Counted from the first letter of the stretch, positions 10,672 through 22,828 are shown. The stretch is DNA of 64,000 bases from Aquilaria yunnanensis (GCA_039654915.1 CM077597.1:63578001-63642000); one strand, 5' to 3'. The notes: generated by a model not told the origin, from the sequence alone. Translations and numbers: made by a program.

Positions 10672-11529
10672 TGATAGCCGAAGGGCTGTCCCCTCTATCT
10701 GGCCGAACTCCCTGCCGAGAGAATGGCCAGGAAACCTGGTGATTACCTGAGGAAAGGTGGAATCACGCACCTCGGAAGCAAAGCCGAAGATCCCGAGCTC
10801 GGGGCGTCAGGAGACTTGAGGATACTATTAGCCCTCTGAGGTACTAAACAGATCACCTTCGGTAGAGAAACACCCACTGGTGCGAGCCGAAGAAGATCCC
10901 CCGAAGGCTTAACCCCTGAAGCAGGGAACTCCCGAACTGCGGGCATATTTCCCGAAGAGGCATCGTCCGTACCAGAGGACGACGTCGGCCATGGACCTCG
11001 GGAGTACGACAGGAGCATTTAAGGAGCCTCTGACATGTCGCCCAAACATGCTACAGACCACCTCAAACGGCGGTCTGACACATCGACGCCATCCAGGCCA
11101 CGTCACGACCTGCCCCGGTTCAAGGCTCAAGGAACCTGCCACCGGCTACTTGTCCCCTACACCCAGAAATCCAGAAGAGATCTGACCGAACACGTGTCAC
11201 GATCTGAATGGGCTGGACACTCCTATAAATACCAGGAAACAAACCTGGGCAAGGGGACAGCCCCCTGGCTAGACTCCTCTCCCTGAGAAAATGCAAATAG
11301 GCAAGGCCTTTCTACCATTTTCAGTGCTCCTCCCTTGTTTCCTTTCAGGACTCTGACTTGGGCGTCGGAGGTTCCTCCCCGGAAACACACCCTAGGGAGC
11401 TTCTAACCCTCTTCTTCTGAGTTTTTTCAGGCACGCTCCCCTGGGCAATCTGACCTCCAAGCGGTCTCCCCCTCAAGAAGTCCCTCCACCAGTTACTATG
11501 TCATCCAACGAAGATGCTGCCGGGCATCA
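10672..11529 (+). repeat. Solo LTR J of the Tat family, plus-strand subfamily
   Basis: 858 bp from TGATAGCC to GGGCATCA, without internal sequence on either side. It interrupts the protease of G: sequence left of 10672 and right of 11529 together restores a continuous protease reading (NLEVSTMNEM). Both flanks carry TTAC, a 4 bp duplication, or a 5 bp one (CTTAC) that lost a base. It holds CACGTG (11191-11196) and TATAAATA (11224-11231). It most likely arose by recombination between the two LTRs of a former full element. Confidence 0.9.
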
Positions 11530-12604
11530 TTACTTCCAAATTCATAGCTTTAATAGGCTTAGAAGAGATCACAGACAAGGAAGCACCAGTATCTAATAAG
11601 ACAAATACTTCATAACCATTCAAAGAAATGGTACCTTTGAGTGCCTTCTTAGTCAGCCTTGATTGACCTAAGCCTTCCTCCTCAGATTCAGGTTCCTTGG
11701 CCTTTGTTCTTATAGAGGTTTCAAGCTGGAAAACTCTTCTAAGGGCTTCGTTCTACCTATTCTTCTCCAAGGGAATGCTGGGTCCTTAGTCTTTCTTTAA
11801 TGGAGGTACATTCTTTTTCCTTATGGGCAATTGCTGATGAGACCACCTTTTGCCAAATCTCCCAATTAGCTTTTGTTCTTCCTTCTTGATAGGGTAGTCT
11901 TTTACCCAGTGATCTAGGGCTCCACACTTCAGGCAACCCTCAATATGTCTGTAGCAAGGCTTTTAGCCATGGTACTTGCCAAAACATTTACATTGAGGTC
12001 CATACTGATTAAGACTTCTTTCTTTCTTGCTTTCCTTGTTAGCATCTGGTGCCACCATATCCTCTTGGCCTATCTTCTTAGATGCCTTTTGCACCCCACC
12101 ATTACCACTTGGACCACTCCTAACTTGGTCCTTAAACTCTTGTTCTAGTGCCATGGCCCTATGCCCCACATCATAATATCTCAGGCTTGTATTGGCCTTA
12201 GTATCTGCCTAAGCTTTAGTCTAAGTCTTCTAAAAAACCTCTAAGTTTCCAACCCCTCTTAACCTTTATATTGAGGAGCATAACATATGAGGTTGTTAAA
12301 TCTCTGCTCATACTCCAAAATTGAGAGCTCTTCTTGCTCAAGTCAGTCAAATTCTACCTACTTTTGGTCCTTGAGGGCTTCACTGATGTATTACTATTGG
12401 AGGACCTGAAGGAACTTAGCCCACCTCATTGATATTCTCCTTAAAGTTGGACTCCTTACATTCTTGGTACTATAAGTTCTCTGCATTACTTTCCACTATA
12501 GTTCTACATGGCCTTTAAGTTTGATGGTGGCAAGCAGAACCTTCTGAGAAAAGGAAACCTCCATTTTCTCAAAGACCTCCTTCTTCAGTGCCTTCATCTT
12601 TTTC
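11530..12604 (-). pseudogene. gag: gag and protease N-terminus of element G
   Basis: Just right of solo LTR J the minus strand encodes the protease active site LLDTGASLSVIS (about 11570-11600), then upstream a zinc-knuckle region with GCLKCGALDHWVKD (about 11895-11940) and the C-terminal half of a capsid domain (to about 12604, with ATIKLKGH). Stops and frameshifts are frequent. The gag N-terminus is missing at the junction with H. Confidence 0.75.
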
Positions 12605-14703
12605 TTCTTTGGCTACTTCTTCAAAGAATCAACCTCGGCTTGTAGTGCAGCCTTCTCTGCAAGCGCCTTCGCCAGGAGAGCCTCAGCCTCTGACTTCTCC
12701 TTTTGATGCACCTCGTTCACCGAGATCAGCTCCGCCACCTGGGAGCCGAGGTTAGAAATCTTATGGGAGGAATCCTTCAAAAGTTCTTCTTTTTCTTTCA
12801 GGAATTCCTCCCGAAGGGCAGCCACCTCCTTCTCGGTAGCATCAGCCAGCTGCGTGTTCCGAACAGCCAACTCCGAGCACATGGCCTTAGTTTTTCTATA
12901 ACTTCTAAGGCCAAGGCTCGAAACGCCGTCTGCCTCGCCACCCGAACTCTGAGGAAGCCAGCGTACCCTAGCAGCTGCAGAAAAGTAAATGCAACATCAG
13001 CAAGGCAAAAAAGAGGGTCAAATACTTAGCAGAAATCAAAAGGAAAAATAAAGGAACGAGGCATACCTGGGCAGCGTGCTCGGAAAATTTCACGGTGAGC
13101 GAATTATCACCCGGGTGAGCTTCCGCAATGGCCCTGAAGGAGGCCTCGGTAAGAATCCCTTTCGAGATTTCTTTAGCCATTTGCTGGCAGTCTTCGGAGT
13201 ACAAATTCATGTCCTCCGTAAACGACCAGAAGGGTTCCTTCGGGATCTTTCCCTTCTGGATACGAGCATCCTGAAGGGCTCACCTCCGGGCGTGATCGGC
13301 TGCCCAACCCGGAGTAAGTAACTCCCCTGCGTGGCAAAACAAAAAGATAGTTAAGGCAAGTCAATCTCAAAGATTCAAGAAAGGTGAAGACATCACAGTT
13401 CGCTAGAAAATGAACCTGGTGGCACTTCCGCCACGTCGTCGTCCGAACCCAAAACCTCCTCAGCAGAAATCCCCTTGCCTTTGATCTTGCACCGCTCCTC
13501 GGCAGAAGGGGCCTCTACCGAGGCATCTAGAAGGGCTTGTGACGAAGTGGGGCTCCGAGGAGGGACGTCGGCAGCGACCTCGGTCGGCGAAACGGCAGCA
13601 GCTTCGGGCTCTTCGCTTATCTCCTCAACAACTTCCGGCAGAGGGGGCGGAATGGTCTTCTTCGCCCGTTTGGAAGAAGGCCCAGCCCCTATCATTTTCC
13701 GCCTTTGGGAGACGGCTTTCTTTGTCTGCTCCCCCTTCTCAACTTGACCAGTGAAAAGGGATTTGTAGAAGGCAGCAGTGTCATCCCCCATCTCTGGAAA
13801 AGAGAGAAAATATCAACGTGAGTCCAAGATGAAAACCATAACAAAGGGAGCCAGAGATAACTTACTCTCGAAGAAAGTTTCGAAAGTAACTTCCTCCCGA
13901 AGGAGTTTCACCAACCAAGAATCCTTCCCGGCGATGGCAGGAGCTAGCATCTCGAGGTCAGTCTTGTGCTCCTTCACTACCCCTAACTCCCGAAGAACCT
14001 CCTCGGTCATTAACCTCCAATTAATGCGGAAGGGGTAGAGAGAGCGTGAGGGAACCTTGGGACCCCAGTCCGAGACAACACGGATACATCCGTCGAAGTC
14101 CGCGAAGACAGGAGCCAACTCTTGAGTTAACATTATCTTTGGATCGACGACGTCCATCTCCAGCTTTCCCCGAGCCCACTTGGTCGGAACATGCGACCAG
14201 GCCTCCTCCATCTTCAGAAAGAAAAATTTTTGTTGCCACCCTCGCCAGCTGTCCTTAGTGGCAAAGGTGAACATATATTTTTTTTTCCCGGATCCCCGAG
14301 GTAGCATAAAATAAAAGCCACCCTTCGGGACCACGAAGAGCTTATAGTACTGCATGAAAATAACAAAGTGGGGTTCTATCCCGAACATGCCACACATGCA
14401 GAGGAAGGCGTTAAAATAGCAGTATGAGTTCGGCGGAAGTTGATTTATGGCAATGCCATGAAATTGGCAAAAGTCGCAAATCATCTTTTGAGGAGGGTAT
14501 CGAAGTCCGGCCTTCAGTTGAGCTCAGAAAATGGTAACCTCGTTACTACGGTTTGAAAAGCTAAATTGGTCAGGGCGTGGCAACCTTGTAATGGCATACA
14601 GGGGAAGGAAGAATTTCTTCCTCCATTTTTCTAGTTTTGCAGGGGTGGTGCAGCAAGGGTGAGACAAAAGAGGTTGCCAGCTCTCGGGAACAACTATGAT
14701 TGG
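12605..14703 (-). pseudogene. Antisense gene of element H, four exons, broken
   Basis: Exons by homology to B and C: exon 1 at 13866-14703, exon 2 at 13416-13793, exon 3 at 13067-13326 (260 nt, as in A, B and C), exon 4 at 12605-12974 (truncated). Junctions keep GT and AG. Exon 1 encodes the PF04195-like domain with FCQFHGIAINQLPPNSYCYF and VPKGGFYFMLPRGSG; exon 2 holds MGDDTAAFYKSLF and a basic SKRAKK; exon 4 has a coiled coil. Lesions: the expected ATG reads ATA (about 14695), a TGA replaces CGA in exon 1 (about 14523) and in exon 3 (about 13279), there is a frameshift early in exon 4, and the 3' end is lost. The protein diverges clearly from B but keeps its architecture. Confidence 0.85.
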
Positions 14704-15350
14704 CTGAAAAATGACTTCGGGAAAAAGAGCTTGAAAAATAGAAAAACTCGGAAGGTTAAAACCCACCAAATGCTTTGCCAAAATCTGGGTTTGAGGACGC
14801 CGTCGTGAAAGGTGGTCGGAAAAACCTCTGTCAAACAGCACCACCGCGAAGAGCAGGAAAAAACACAAAAATGGCTGAAAAACAGAAGAGAGCAAAAGCA
14901 GAAGCAAAAGGGGGGTTACGAGGGAACAAGAGTATATATAGGTCGAGGGGGGGTAGGCGAACCGGCGTCATAAATACCCCCACAAAGGTGAACAGTCGCC
15001 GTAACTGATTACTGCACACGAAAAGACGTGCCTGTTGTAATCGATACAGCCCTCGCCAATGGCAAACCTGCCATGTGTCAGCAATCATGCAAGAAGGGGG
15101 ACACGCTTTCTGACACCCTTAAATCCTGGGTGCGTCGCTCTAAACTGACACGCCTGGTTAGGGAACGTGACGTTTCACAGACCTGCAGAAGGAAAGCAGT
15201 AGGTTACCCCGAAGACACCGAAAGACATGCTATAGTTGAATAGCCAATGTCTTCGGAAAAAAGGTGCATCTTCGGCACAGGTATTACACCCAAGACCCCG
15301 AAGGACACCCCCAGAAGGCCTACGGATCGAAGTCTCCACTTAGGCCTTCT
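14704..15350 (-). promoter_or_regulatory. Leader and TATA box of the antisense gene in H
   Basis: Non-coding stretch between the antisense gene and the purine tract. TATATATA at 14933-14940 lies about 230 bp upstream of the start region on the minus strand. Equivalent TATA boxes occur upstream of the gene in B, C and D, so it is probably the gene's own promoter rather than an LTR promoter. No other gene is seen. Confidence 0.6.
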
Positions 15351-15363
15351 GAAGGGGGCCATG
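15351..15363 (+). other. Polypurine tract of element H
   Basis: GAAGGGGGCCATG lies immediately before the 3' LTR, matching in position and shape the GAGGGGGGCATG of B and C. It would prime plus-strand DNA synthesis. Confidence 0.8.
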
Positions 15364-16219
15364 TGATAGCCGAAGGGCTATCACCTCTCAGTACGAACTT
15401 CCTACCGAAGGTGTGTTCAGGAATCTCAGTGTAGCCTGGAAAGAAGCACCGTCATTTGACCTCGGCATGTGTGAAGTCAAGCACCACGAAGTCAGGACTT
15501 CGGCTAATATGCCAGGAAATCCAAAGGCATGGCCTGCTCCTTCGGGGGACCAAATGGATCATCTTCGGGATAGAGGCCTAGCCCTTACAAGCAGGAGAGA
15601 ATCCTCCAAAGGCAGAACCACCGAAATAAAGGACTCCCTGAACTACGAGCATAACTCCCGAAGAAGGGCATCCGTACTAAAGGGCGACCTCGCCCAGAGG
15701 ACTTCGGGAGTACGACATGAGCATTTAAGGAGCCTCTGACATCTCACCCCCAGACGTTACATACCGCCCCAAATGGCGGTCTGACACGCCGACGCCGTCC
15801 AGGTCTTGTCACGACCTGTCTCGGTTCAAGGCTCAAGGAGCCTGCCACCGGCTACTTGTCCCCTATGCCCAGAAACTCAGAGAACATCCGACCGAATACG
15901 TGTCGTCATTTGAATGGGCTGGGCACCCCTATAAATATCAGGGAATAGACCCTGGAAAATGGTTGGACTCCTCCTCCTTGAGAAAACAAAAATAGGCAAG
16001 GCACCTGAACCTCCTGGTGTTCCCCTCTTTTACCGCTCCGAACACTGACTTGGGCGTTGGAGGCTCCTCCCCGGAACGACATCTCGGGGACCTCCTAACC
16101 ATCTCTTTTGAGTTTTTTAGGCACGCTCCCTTGGGCAATCTGGCATTCGGGCGTTCTCCCCCTCAGGAAGTCCCTCCGCAAGTCGCAATGTCATCCGACG
16201 AAGATGCTGTTGGGCATCA
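15364..16219 (+). repeat. 3' LTR of element H (856 bp)
   Basis: Begins with the palindrome TGATAGCCGAAGGGCTATCA and ends GGGCATCA. TATAAATA is at 15930-15937 with an altered G-box (TACGTG) upstream. It is homologous throughout to J and F and, more distantly, to the minus-strand LTR group. Confidence 0.92.
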
Positions 16220-17765
16220 CTATGCGTCAGCAGTTGAGTGCTACCTCCGTAATGCACACAAAATCTTAAGTAATTAAGCCTTGGGCTATGAGGATTGAGG
16301 GCTTAAGAATTTTTCCTAAATTCCGCATTAAGCTCATTGAGTTTGGGAGACACTAAATTAAGTGGGACCGGGGAGTATGATAAGTGTTGGACACTCTCAG
16401 AATTTAAACTTGGCCTAGGCCAAGTAAAATGATGAAAATTTAATGTGAGGTATTCAATTGGACAAAAAGGGACTTTTGGTGGTTGGGCTTGATTCCCCGA
16501 ATTCAAGAAATTGAGGGACTAAGGGGGAATTAGCCAATTTTAAAGGCATTGCATGCCATGGCTGCCACCTTTCTCCATTTCCCATTATTTTAATCCAACT
16601 CATCACTTAGGATTCCTTCCCCCACCTACTTGTCCCCCATTTTTGACAAATTCAACCAATTTTTACCATAGTCATTTGTCTGCACTTTTGACTATCTCAC
16701 CCCACCATCCACAAAAGTCTTCCAATTTGTCCCCCACTTGTCTCCCACTCATCCAAGAACATGCTACACTCATTCTCCCCTTCAAAATTCATCCATTACA
16801 TGCCCATTAAGCTCCCAAACCCATTCATTCACTCTTCCCCATCTCTCTCTTCAATCTCTCTCTAAGTTTGCTCTCAAACTCTTCCAACTCTTCTCTCCTA
16901 AATACCATTCAGCCATAGCTCATTCTTAAGCATCCTTAAGCATTTACCAAGTTTTCTTGGTGTCTATAAGCTCTTAAGAACATCCCAAGAAAGAATCAAG
17001 AAGAAGATTGAAAGAAGGAGACATTTTTGGAAGCCATTAACTAAAGGAAGTTTTGGCCAAGTCTGTTCTTGGCATTCTTGTGTTTGAAACTTATGTTCTT
17101 GATGCACATAAGCTTCTAAAGCCTTCCAAGTCTAGGAATCAAGTGGTGTATTCAAGAAAAGATGAGCAGGAGCTCTAAGGAAATCAAGCCAAAGGATTTG
17201 GCCATACCTCATTTAGTTGAGGTATTGTGTGTTCCACCAAGTTTTGTTGGTATATGTAAGCTTTTGAGCTATGGTAATGAAAGAATATACTTGCTAATAA
17301 TTCAGCCATTGTAGGTTCTCAAGCTAGAAATTAAGTTCTAGCTACGACAAGCAAGGAAAAGGAAAATAAATAAGCTTCTAAAGCTTTCGGGCAACAAAGT
17401 TGCTAAGGGTTTTATGGTAAGGATTCTTAAACTCTTTGAGTATTCAATGCCCTTAGGTGATGGATAAAGAATGCCATGTGATCCTAAGGTGCTACAGAGG
17501 GCTATGTTTTGTTGCTTAGGCAACTCCATGTTATTCTTGGCTATGTACAAGCTTGAAATGAACACACAAGTTCCACATAAGTACTAGCTTGTTTCCGAGA
17601 GCACAATATCAACCTTTAAGTAAATCATTAATGAGCTAGTACTAGTAATATCCTGGGGTTCATGTCCGTATGTTTGGATAAGGATTAAATGCCCCTTTTA
17701 TGGAATTCCATTGCATGGTTAAGTAATTGGGCCTGAATGGGCCAAGGGCTAGGCTAGGCATAACA
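16220..17765 (+). repeat. Non-coding, probable chromovirus-type LTR
   Basis: No coding sequence was found. A TGCTACCTCC at 16239 and a GGCATAACA ending at 17765 look like LTR ends of the kind seen in E, and a pyrimidine-rich block (16550-16900) followed by AG-rich sequence resembles the transcribed leader of such LTRs. The flanks (TTGAG and GCCTC) do not form a target-site duplication. It could also be the 3' LTR of element D in reverse, since D's antisense-gene leader starts right after it. Confidence 0.4.
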
Positions 17766-18272
17766 GCCTCTTTTTAGTCTACATCGTTCATTCCCCTTTC
17801 TTTTTTTCTGACGTGTTATTTAGGCTTAGCGAAGTGCCAATTACTTTAATTGTCAGTACATTATGTTGCTTTGTCTGAAGGCCATCTTTTTTGTCTCATC
17901 ATTTAACATGCCTGACGTTGGTTTGTGAGTGGGTAGTTTTATGTCATTTTGTGAATCATTGCCCCAATTCTGAATTTCGAGGCACACATGTAGCCCAACA
18001 ATTGGCGTGAAAGGTCATGTAGTTTTTAAATGTGAAGAAAGGGCAGTTTCTCCTTTCCACCTCTTCATTAATTGCAACAATTCATTGCACTTCTTTGAGG
18101 CCTCTATATACCCCTTCCCTCAAGTGAGAAATTCACTCTTTGCTTCTGGCTCATTCCTGCTCCTTGCTCCTTAAGTGCTCGTAGACTTTTTTGGCGTGTT
18201 TCCAGCAACATCTCCAACCTCAGGTAGTCTTTATTTTTGTTCTCAATTCTTTTCTTCTTTTGAAGTATCATC
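17766..18272 (+). promoter_or_regulatory. Leader of the antisense gene in D, with TATA box
   Basis: Non-coding. CTATATA at 18104-18110 lies about 165 bp upstream of the ATG at 18273 and precedes a leader resembling that of B and C (tract of TTCTGC and CTCC-rich sequence). A pyrimidine stretch at 17797-17813 could be the reverse of an old polypurine tract. Confidence 0.5.
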
Positions 18273-20254
18273 ATGGATGAAGCATCTGTCTCATCTAAAG
18301 GCAGCTAGGAGTCTTTGGACGCTTACCTAAGCTATGCTATGGCGTAGAAAGTTGAGAAGTAGACGAAGAAATATTCCCCTCCTGTTGACATTACCGTCTG
18401 AGTATTGAACAGAGGTGAGATGAGCTATGAACCTTGGGAGGGGGAAGTTACAGTCTTTGAGACCCAGTTGAAGGTTGGGCTCCGACATCCCCTTTACCTC
18501 GTGGTCAAGGATTTTTGTGAGTTCCCCGAGATAACGGTCAACCAGCTTTCGCCCAACTCCTATGCTCATTTCAATGCTTATCTATGCATGAGCAATGTTT
18601 TCAAGCTCGCTTCCCATTTCCTAATCTTCCTACAGTACAACAAGTTGCTCATTTCATCAAAAAAGTCCTTCTACTTCATGCTTCCCTGGGGCTCGAGAAG
18701 CAAGAAGTACTCATTTGTGTTCGACACTTGTCAGAGCTGGCATAACTAGCGAAAGAAGTACTTCTTCATGAAGATAAAGGAATCCTGGGGGATTTTGGGC
18801 AAGTGGGCTTCTGGGAGCCTAGAGGTGGATGTGGATGACCCCTCCTCGCTTATAGGAAAAAATATGAAGAAGTGGTTTCATGCTTTCGACGCTACAATTT
18901 GGGCCATAACAGACTTGGGGAAGTTTGCCAAGGATGCTAATCCTTTTCCTTTTCCTTTTCCCATCAAGTGGGACTTAATGACTACCGAGCTACTGCTCGC
19001 GTTGCATGTCTACCCCCTCCTTTGGCTGAGGAAATAGTGACTGTTGAGGGCGCTTCAAATCCTTCTAAAAAGAAGCCTACTGCCAAAGATCTCGAAAAGG
19101 ATCCTTAGGAGGATCTAGTCCTAGTTTAGCTACATTGGGAGCACCTTTCCTACTTTTCCTTTGTTTCTCATAAATGTTATCCACTTAGTTTCTTTACTTG
19201 TTTTAGCAACTCACACTGATGCTTTCTTTTAAAAAAAAATGGGTGACAACTTCAGTGCTAAGTTCTATCAGAAAGCTTTCCTTTCCAATGCACATAAGAA
19301 AGATGATGGCAAGAGGGCAACCAAGAGAAAGCCCAGAAACAAGTCTTCTGGCAATTCTCCACCAAAAAGGGCTTGTGTAGTTTCCTTGTCCACTAACATC
19401 CTTACCATGGAAGTCGTCATTGAGCCTAGGGTTCCTCTAGATACCAAGATCCCTCTTTCATACAACTTGAAAGTTGTTGAGCAGGATGAGCTTGAAAAGG
19501 AGGCTGCTACCCCCTCTAAGTCCTGGTACCACCATGGCTTTGCTCGAAGCGGTGATTGAGGAATCCCGGGTAGTCCAGGCGGCCAAAAGGCAAAGAGAGA
19601 AGAGGAAGGCAAAGGCATTAAAAGTGGTGGTAAAGGATGCTGTTGAAACCTCTAACAATGAGGGTACTTCCAGGTAGGCTGAGCTCCCTTCCTAAGGTTC
19701 TTTCATTTCAACTCCTATATTTCTTAGTTACTTTTTGGCTTATGACTGGATTGAAGATTGGTTTGGTACTGATGTTATAAACAAATTTTGTTGTGACCAT
19801 CCATGGGAAACCTTGGCGGTTAAGTGGTTGGCCAAACACGAGCCCTACAAGCTGCTAGCAATGCGTGTCTACCAAACAAGGTAGTCCCAAGGTCAAGTAT
19901 TTCGGACGTGATCGAGGGCATGTCCCTCGTTGGCCATGATGTTTCTATGAGAATGATCCCATAACTTTATCGGGGGGTGACTACGAATGCCACCTTCCAG
20001 GAGCTTTCTCAGGACCTTTCGAACAAGAAGCACATTGTGGAACTTTGATATACTATTTTGCCAAGGTTAGCCCTTTTCCCCTTCGGGTCTTCTCAATACA
20101 AGCTTCGCTTTGCTTGACTTTCTACCATCGATAACCCTTGTTTCCTTTTCATGTTTTTGGTGCAGTTCTTTGTCATCTTTGGGTACTTCAAGAACTTCAT
20201 GATGAAGCAAACAAAGACTTGGAACAAGGTGGAAAAAACTCTAGCCAAAGCTAG
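18273..20254 (+). pseudogene. Antisense gene of element D, broken by element E
   Basis: Exon 1 (from ATG at 18273) matches the PF04195-like domain of B: GEVTVFETQLKVGLRHP, FCEFPEITVNQLSPNSYAHF and FYFMLPWGSRSKKYSF are recognisable. Exon 2 starts near 19239 with MGDNFSAKFYQKAF. An exon 3 remnant contains TTNATFQELSQ (about 19980). The last exon begins after GTGCAG at about 20165 and stops at 20254, in the coiled coil just after TLAKAS, where E is inserted. At least five in-frame stops are present. It is the most divergent copy, yet domain order and intron places are kept, so the gene was part of this lineage before D and the A/B/C group separated. Confidence 0.8.
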
Positions 20255-22671
20255 TGTTACCACCTTTACAAAATTGGAAAATTACATCTTAAGGACTTAA
20301 ACTTATATGCTTTAATTTTCACCATAGTGTATTATTTGTGAAGTATAAGGGATTCAATATATACCTCCTTAAGTGGCAAAAACAATGATAGCTTGGTCCT
20401 TAAGAAAGCATTGGCACATCGCCTAATTTTCAAGTAACCTATGCACTAAATTGTAAGGTTACAAACATTGGGTACTCAATTTAAAAAATTTCTAAAGATG
20501 GATATGGAAAGGACATGGATGGAATTATGAAGAAAGGACATGGATGGAATTAAGGATATTGTTAAGGACCAAAGTGCTTAAGAAGGCAAAGTTGATCATT
20601 TATGGCATAATGCCAACTAAGGATCCAACGGTCCACCTTTTTGTCTAAAAGCTATAATGACCTTTGAAAAGGTTCAAGGTGCTCAAAAACATCATTTTCC
20701 CAGCCAAAATAGCTGGATATAATCTATCCAAGTATTGGACAAAGTTTAAAAAATTTGCATATATGCCACCAAGGTCAAAATGATGTATAAATGAAGAAAA
20801 ATCTTCATTTTCTTGCCATTTCCTCTAAATTTTATCCCCCAGCAGCCAAGGGTTCTTCCTTAACCTCTTCCACCATCCTCCATAGCTACCACAACTTAAG
20901 AAGGGAAGAGGAAACAAGAGAAAGCAAAGAAGCATCAAAAAGTGCAACAAAACCTAATTTTGGTTCTATTTGGGTTTTCAGATTTCATAGCAAAGGTAAG
21001 GGTTTTCTAAAGTTTCTTGGATTGTTTACTATATTTCCAAACATCCATGAAGCTAAAACCATGCTTGGAAGAGAGCAAAAAGCTCAAGGAACCAAGTATG
21101 GGTTAAGGGGAAAGAAGCATGGCAAGGTTTCGGGCTTAGTGTTACCATGCTAAAGATGGCAGCAAGAAAGAAGGGTTTCTAGAACCCAAGTTAGCACTAA
21201 CTAAGAGCTAAAAGACTCCTAAGACCAAGAAAAATCTTGAGCAGGGCTGCCATAGTGTTACTAAAGTGATTTCTTATTGTTTTATTGAATGTTTACAACT
21301 AACCCTAATGTTATTGTTGCTGGCGCATTTAATTTGTTGTTGTGCTGTGTTTGTTGATGCATATGATTGCCATATTTGTGTGTATGTGTTATTTTTGTAT
21401 GTTTTTTTATCTTTGGATTTTAGGTGTTACTTTTGTATGGAATACTTTACATTGAAAACCCTTACTAAGTTCTTTACAAAGAGCTTACTCCCCTTTCTGT
21501 CCATTTCAGGAACACCTAAAAAACAATGTTTAAACTAATAGTTCTAGTTTGAGATTCCCTGTGAAATTTCAGGTACATGAACTTCAATATTTATAGTAAT
21601 AAACTAGTGTTTTTCATGATTTTTAGAGCACATTTTCGAATTTTAGTGTTGGTACTTTCTGCCTTACGCAGCAGCTGCGTTTTGAAGTTTCTGGAGTGTA
21701 TTGTGTTTGTAAGTCTCTCCAAGAAGCTAGTGTGCATACTCAACTAAGATAGGACATATGTATGATGCATCTATGCATGTAAATACACTATGGAAGGTGT
21801 ATGGATGATATTTGAGGCAATAAAGTGATGTTTGACCTTGAATGTTCAATTCTGTCCATTTTGCAACTCATTAGCTGTTCCAAAGAAAATTATGTTTAAT
21901 GCTTATGGAATGCCTCTAAATTCAGGGGAATGACTTTTTCAAGTGTTTAAGACATGTGAGAACCTTCCCATGTTGGTTTTCAACCTGGAAATGAAGTGTA
22001 TGAATCTTATGAAATTTTGTATGGGCAAAATGGTCATAAAGTGACCAGAATTTTGACTCAGCACTTAAAGTTGCATAAGTCCCTGTGTAAAAGGAATATC
22101 GGTATGAACGTTTGACCACAGCTAGAGCACATACATAGGTTGAACTAGAATTTTGAATTTCTAAATTTGGAGCCCTGTAGCCAAAGATATGACATTCCAA
22201 AGTTGGCTAAGTTACTGTTCATTTGGTCAGAACTTGGTAACCAACTTAAAAAATCCATAACTTGGTCGATAGGTGAGTTTTTGATATAAAACAAAATTTA
22301 CTGGTTTGCTCTAAGTCTCTGCTTGATAATGGAACAAATAAAATAGGGCATTACATGGCTAGAATTATACAATTTATTAATGGAAGTTACAGGTGTAGTG
22401 GTTGGTCATTAGAACTTAACAAGATTGCCTAGTGTGTGGAAGCCAAAACTAAGAATTGTGCTTGTGTTTTCCTTTTTAGCTGCCATAATGTGCATAAATG
22501 TAAATATGTGTGTTATGGTTTGAGTAATATACATATATTTGCATAAAGACCAAGAGGGCCACTTGGGTAATATAGGGAGCATTGTTCTGATGGCCTACAG
22601 AACATGCATAGATCCTGGGAAATTGACACAATAAATATGGTCACCATATTTAAGCTCTCAGAGTGGTAACA
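20255..22671 (+). repeat. 5' LTR of element E (2417 bp)
   Basis: Starts TGTTACC and ends GGTAACA. A TATAAAT at 20786-20792 precedes sequence resembling a transcript leader. A short tandem duplication (GAAAGGACATGGATGGAATT at about 20507 and 20535) is absent from the 3' LTR. Short open frames inside are not supported as genes. Confidence 0.92.
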
Positions 22672-22673
22672 GA

Positions 22674-22690
22674 TGTTGGTATTAGAGCCA
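22674..22690 (+). other. Primer-binding site of element E
   Basis: TTGGTATTAGAGCC differs at one base from TGGTATCAGAGC, the site for initiator tRNA-Met used by most plant chromoviruses. It follows the LTR end by a few bases. Confidence 0.8.
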
Positions 22691-22828
22691 GGTTTGAATG
22701 TGCTTTATGTTCATATGAGATGATGCATATAGTTGCATACATATAGCTTAGTTTGGTTAGCTGCTACTATTAAGTACCTAACACACAGTATATATATTGT
22801 GCTCTTTTGATTTTCATGAAACAGGAAA

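Larger units (their letters stand above)
8321..12604 (-). mobile_element. Chromovirus-type Ty3/gypsy remnant G, interrupted by solo LTR J
   Basis: Decayed minus-strand element reading, from high to low coordinates, gag, protease, reverse transcriptase, RNase H and the start of integrase. No LTR of its own is in the window. At 8321 it is cut by element A in the integrase core; the rest should lie left of A. At about 12605 it joins element H, and its gag N-terminus, primer site and 5' LTR are missing there, so a deletion is likely. Domain order and motifs resemble element E and the Tekay/Del group, though the chromodomain part is not present to confirm this. Confidence 0.85.
12605..16219 (+). 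mobile_element. Tat-family element H, 3' part only
   Basis: Plus-strand copy of which only the 3' portion remains: the antisense gene (here on the minus strand, 12605-14703), its leader, a purine tract at 15351-15363 and the 3' LTR at 15364-16219. Gag-pol and the minisatellite are missing to the left, where sequence changes abruptly at about 12605 to the gag of G. The LTR is of the same subfamily as J and F. Confidence 0.85.

Noticed and set aside
16550..16929. Pro/Ser/His-rich open frames at 16553-16929
   Set aside because: Produced by pyrimidine-rich low-complexity sequence; no known domain and no conservation to test.
20791..21153. 120-codon frame in the 5' LTR of E
   Set aside because: The homologous stretch of the 3' LTR (27266 onward) does not keep the frame; it is transcript leader sequence.
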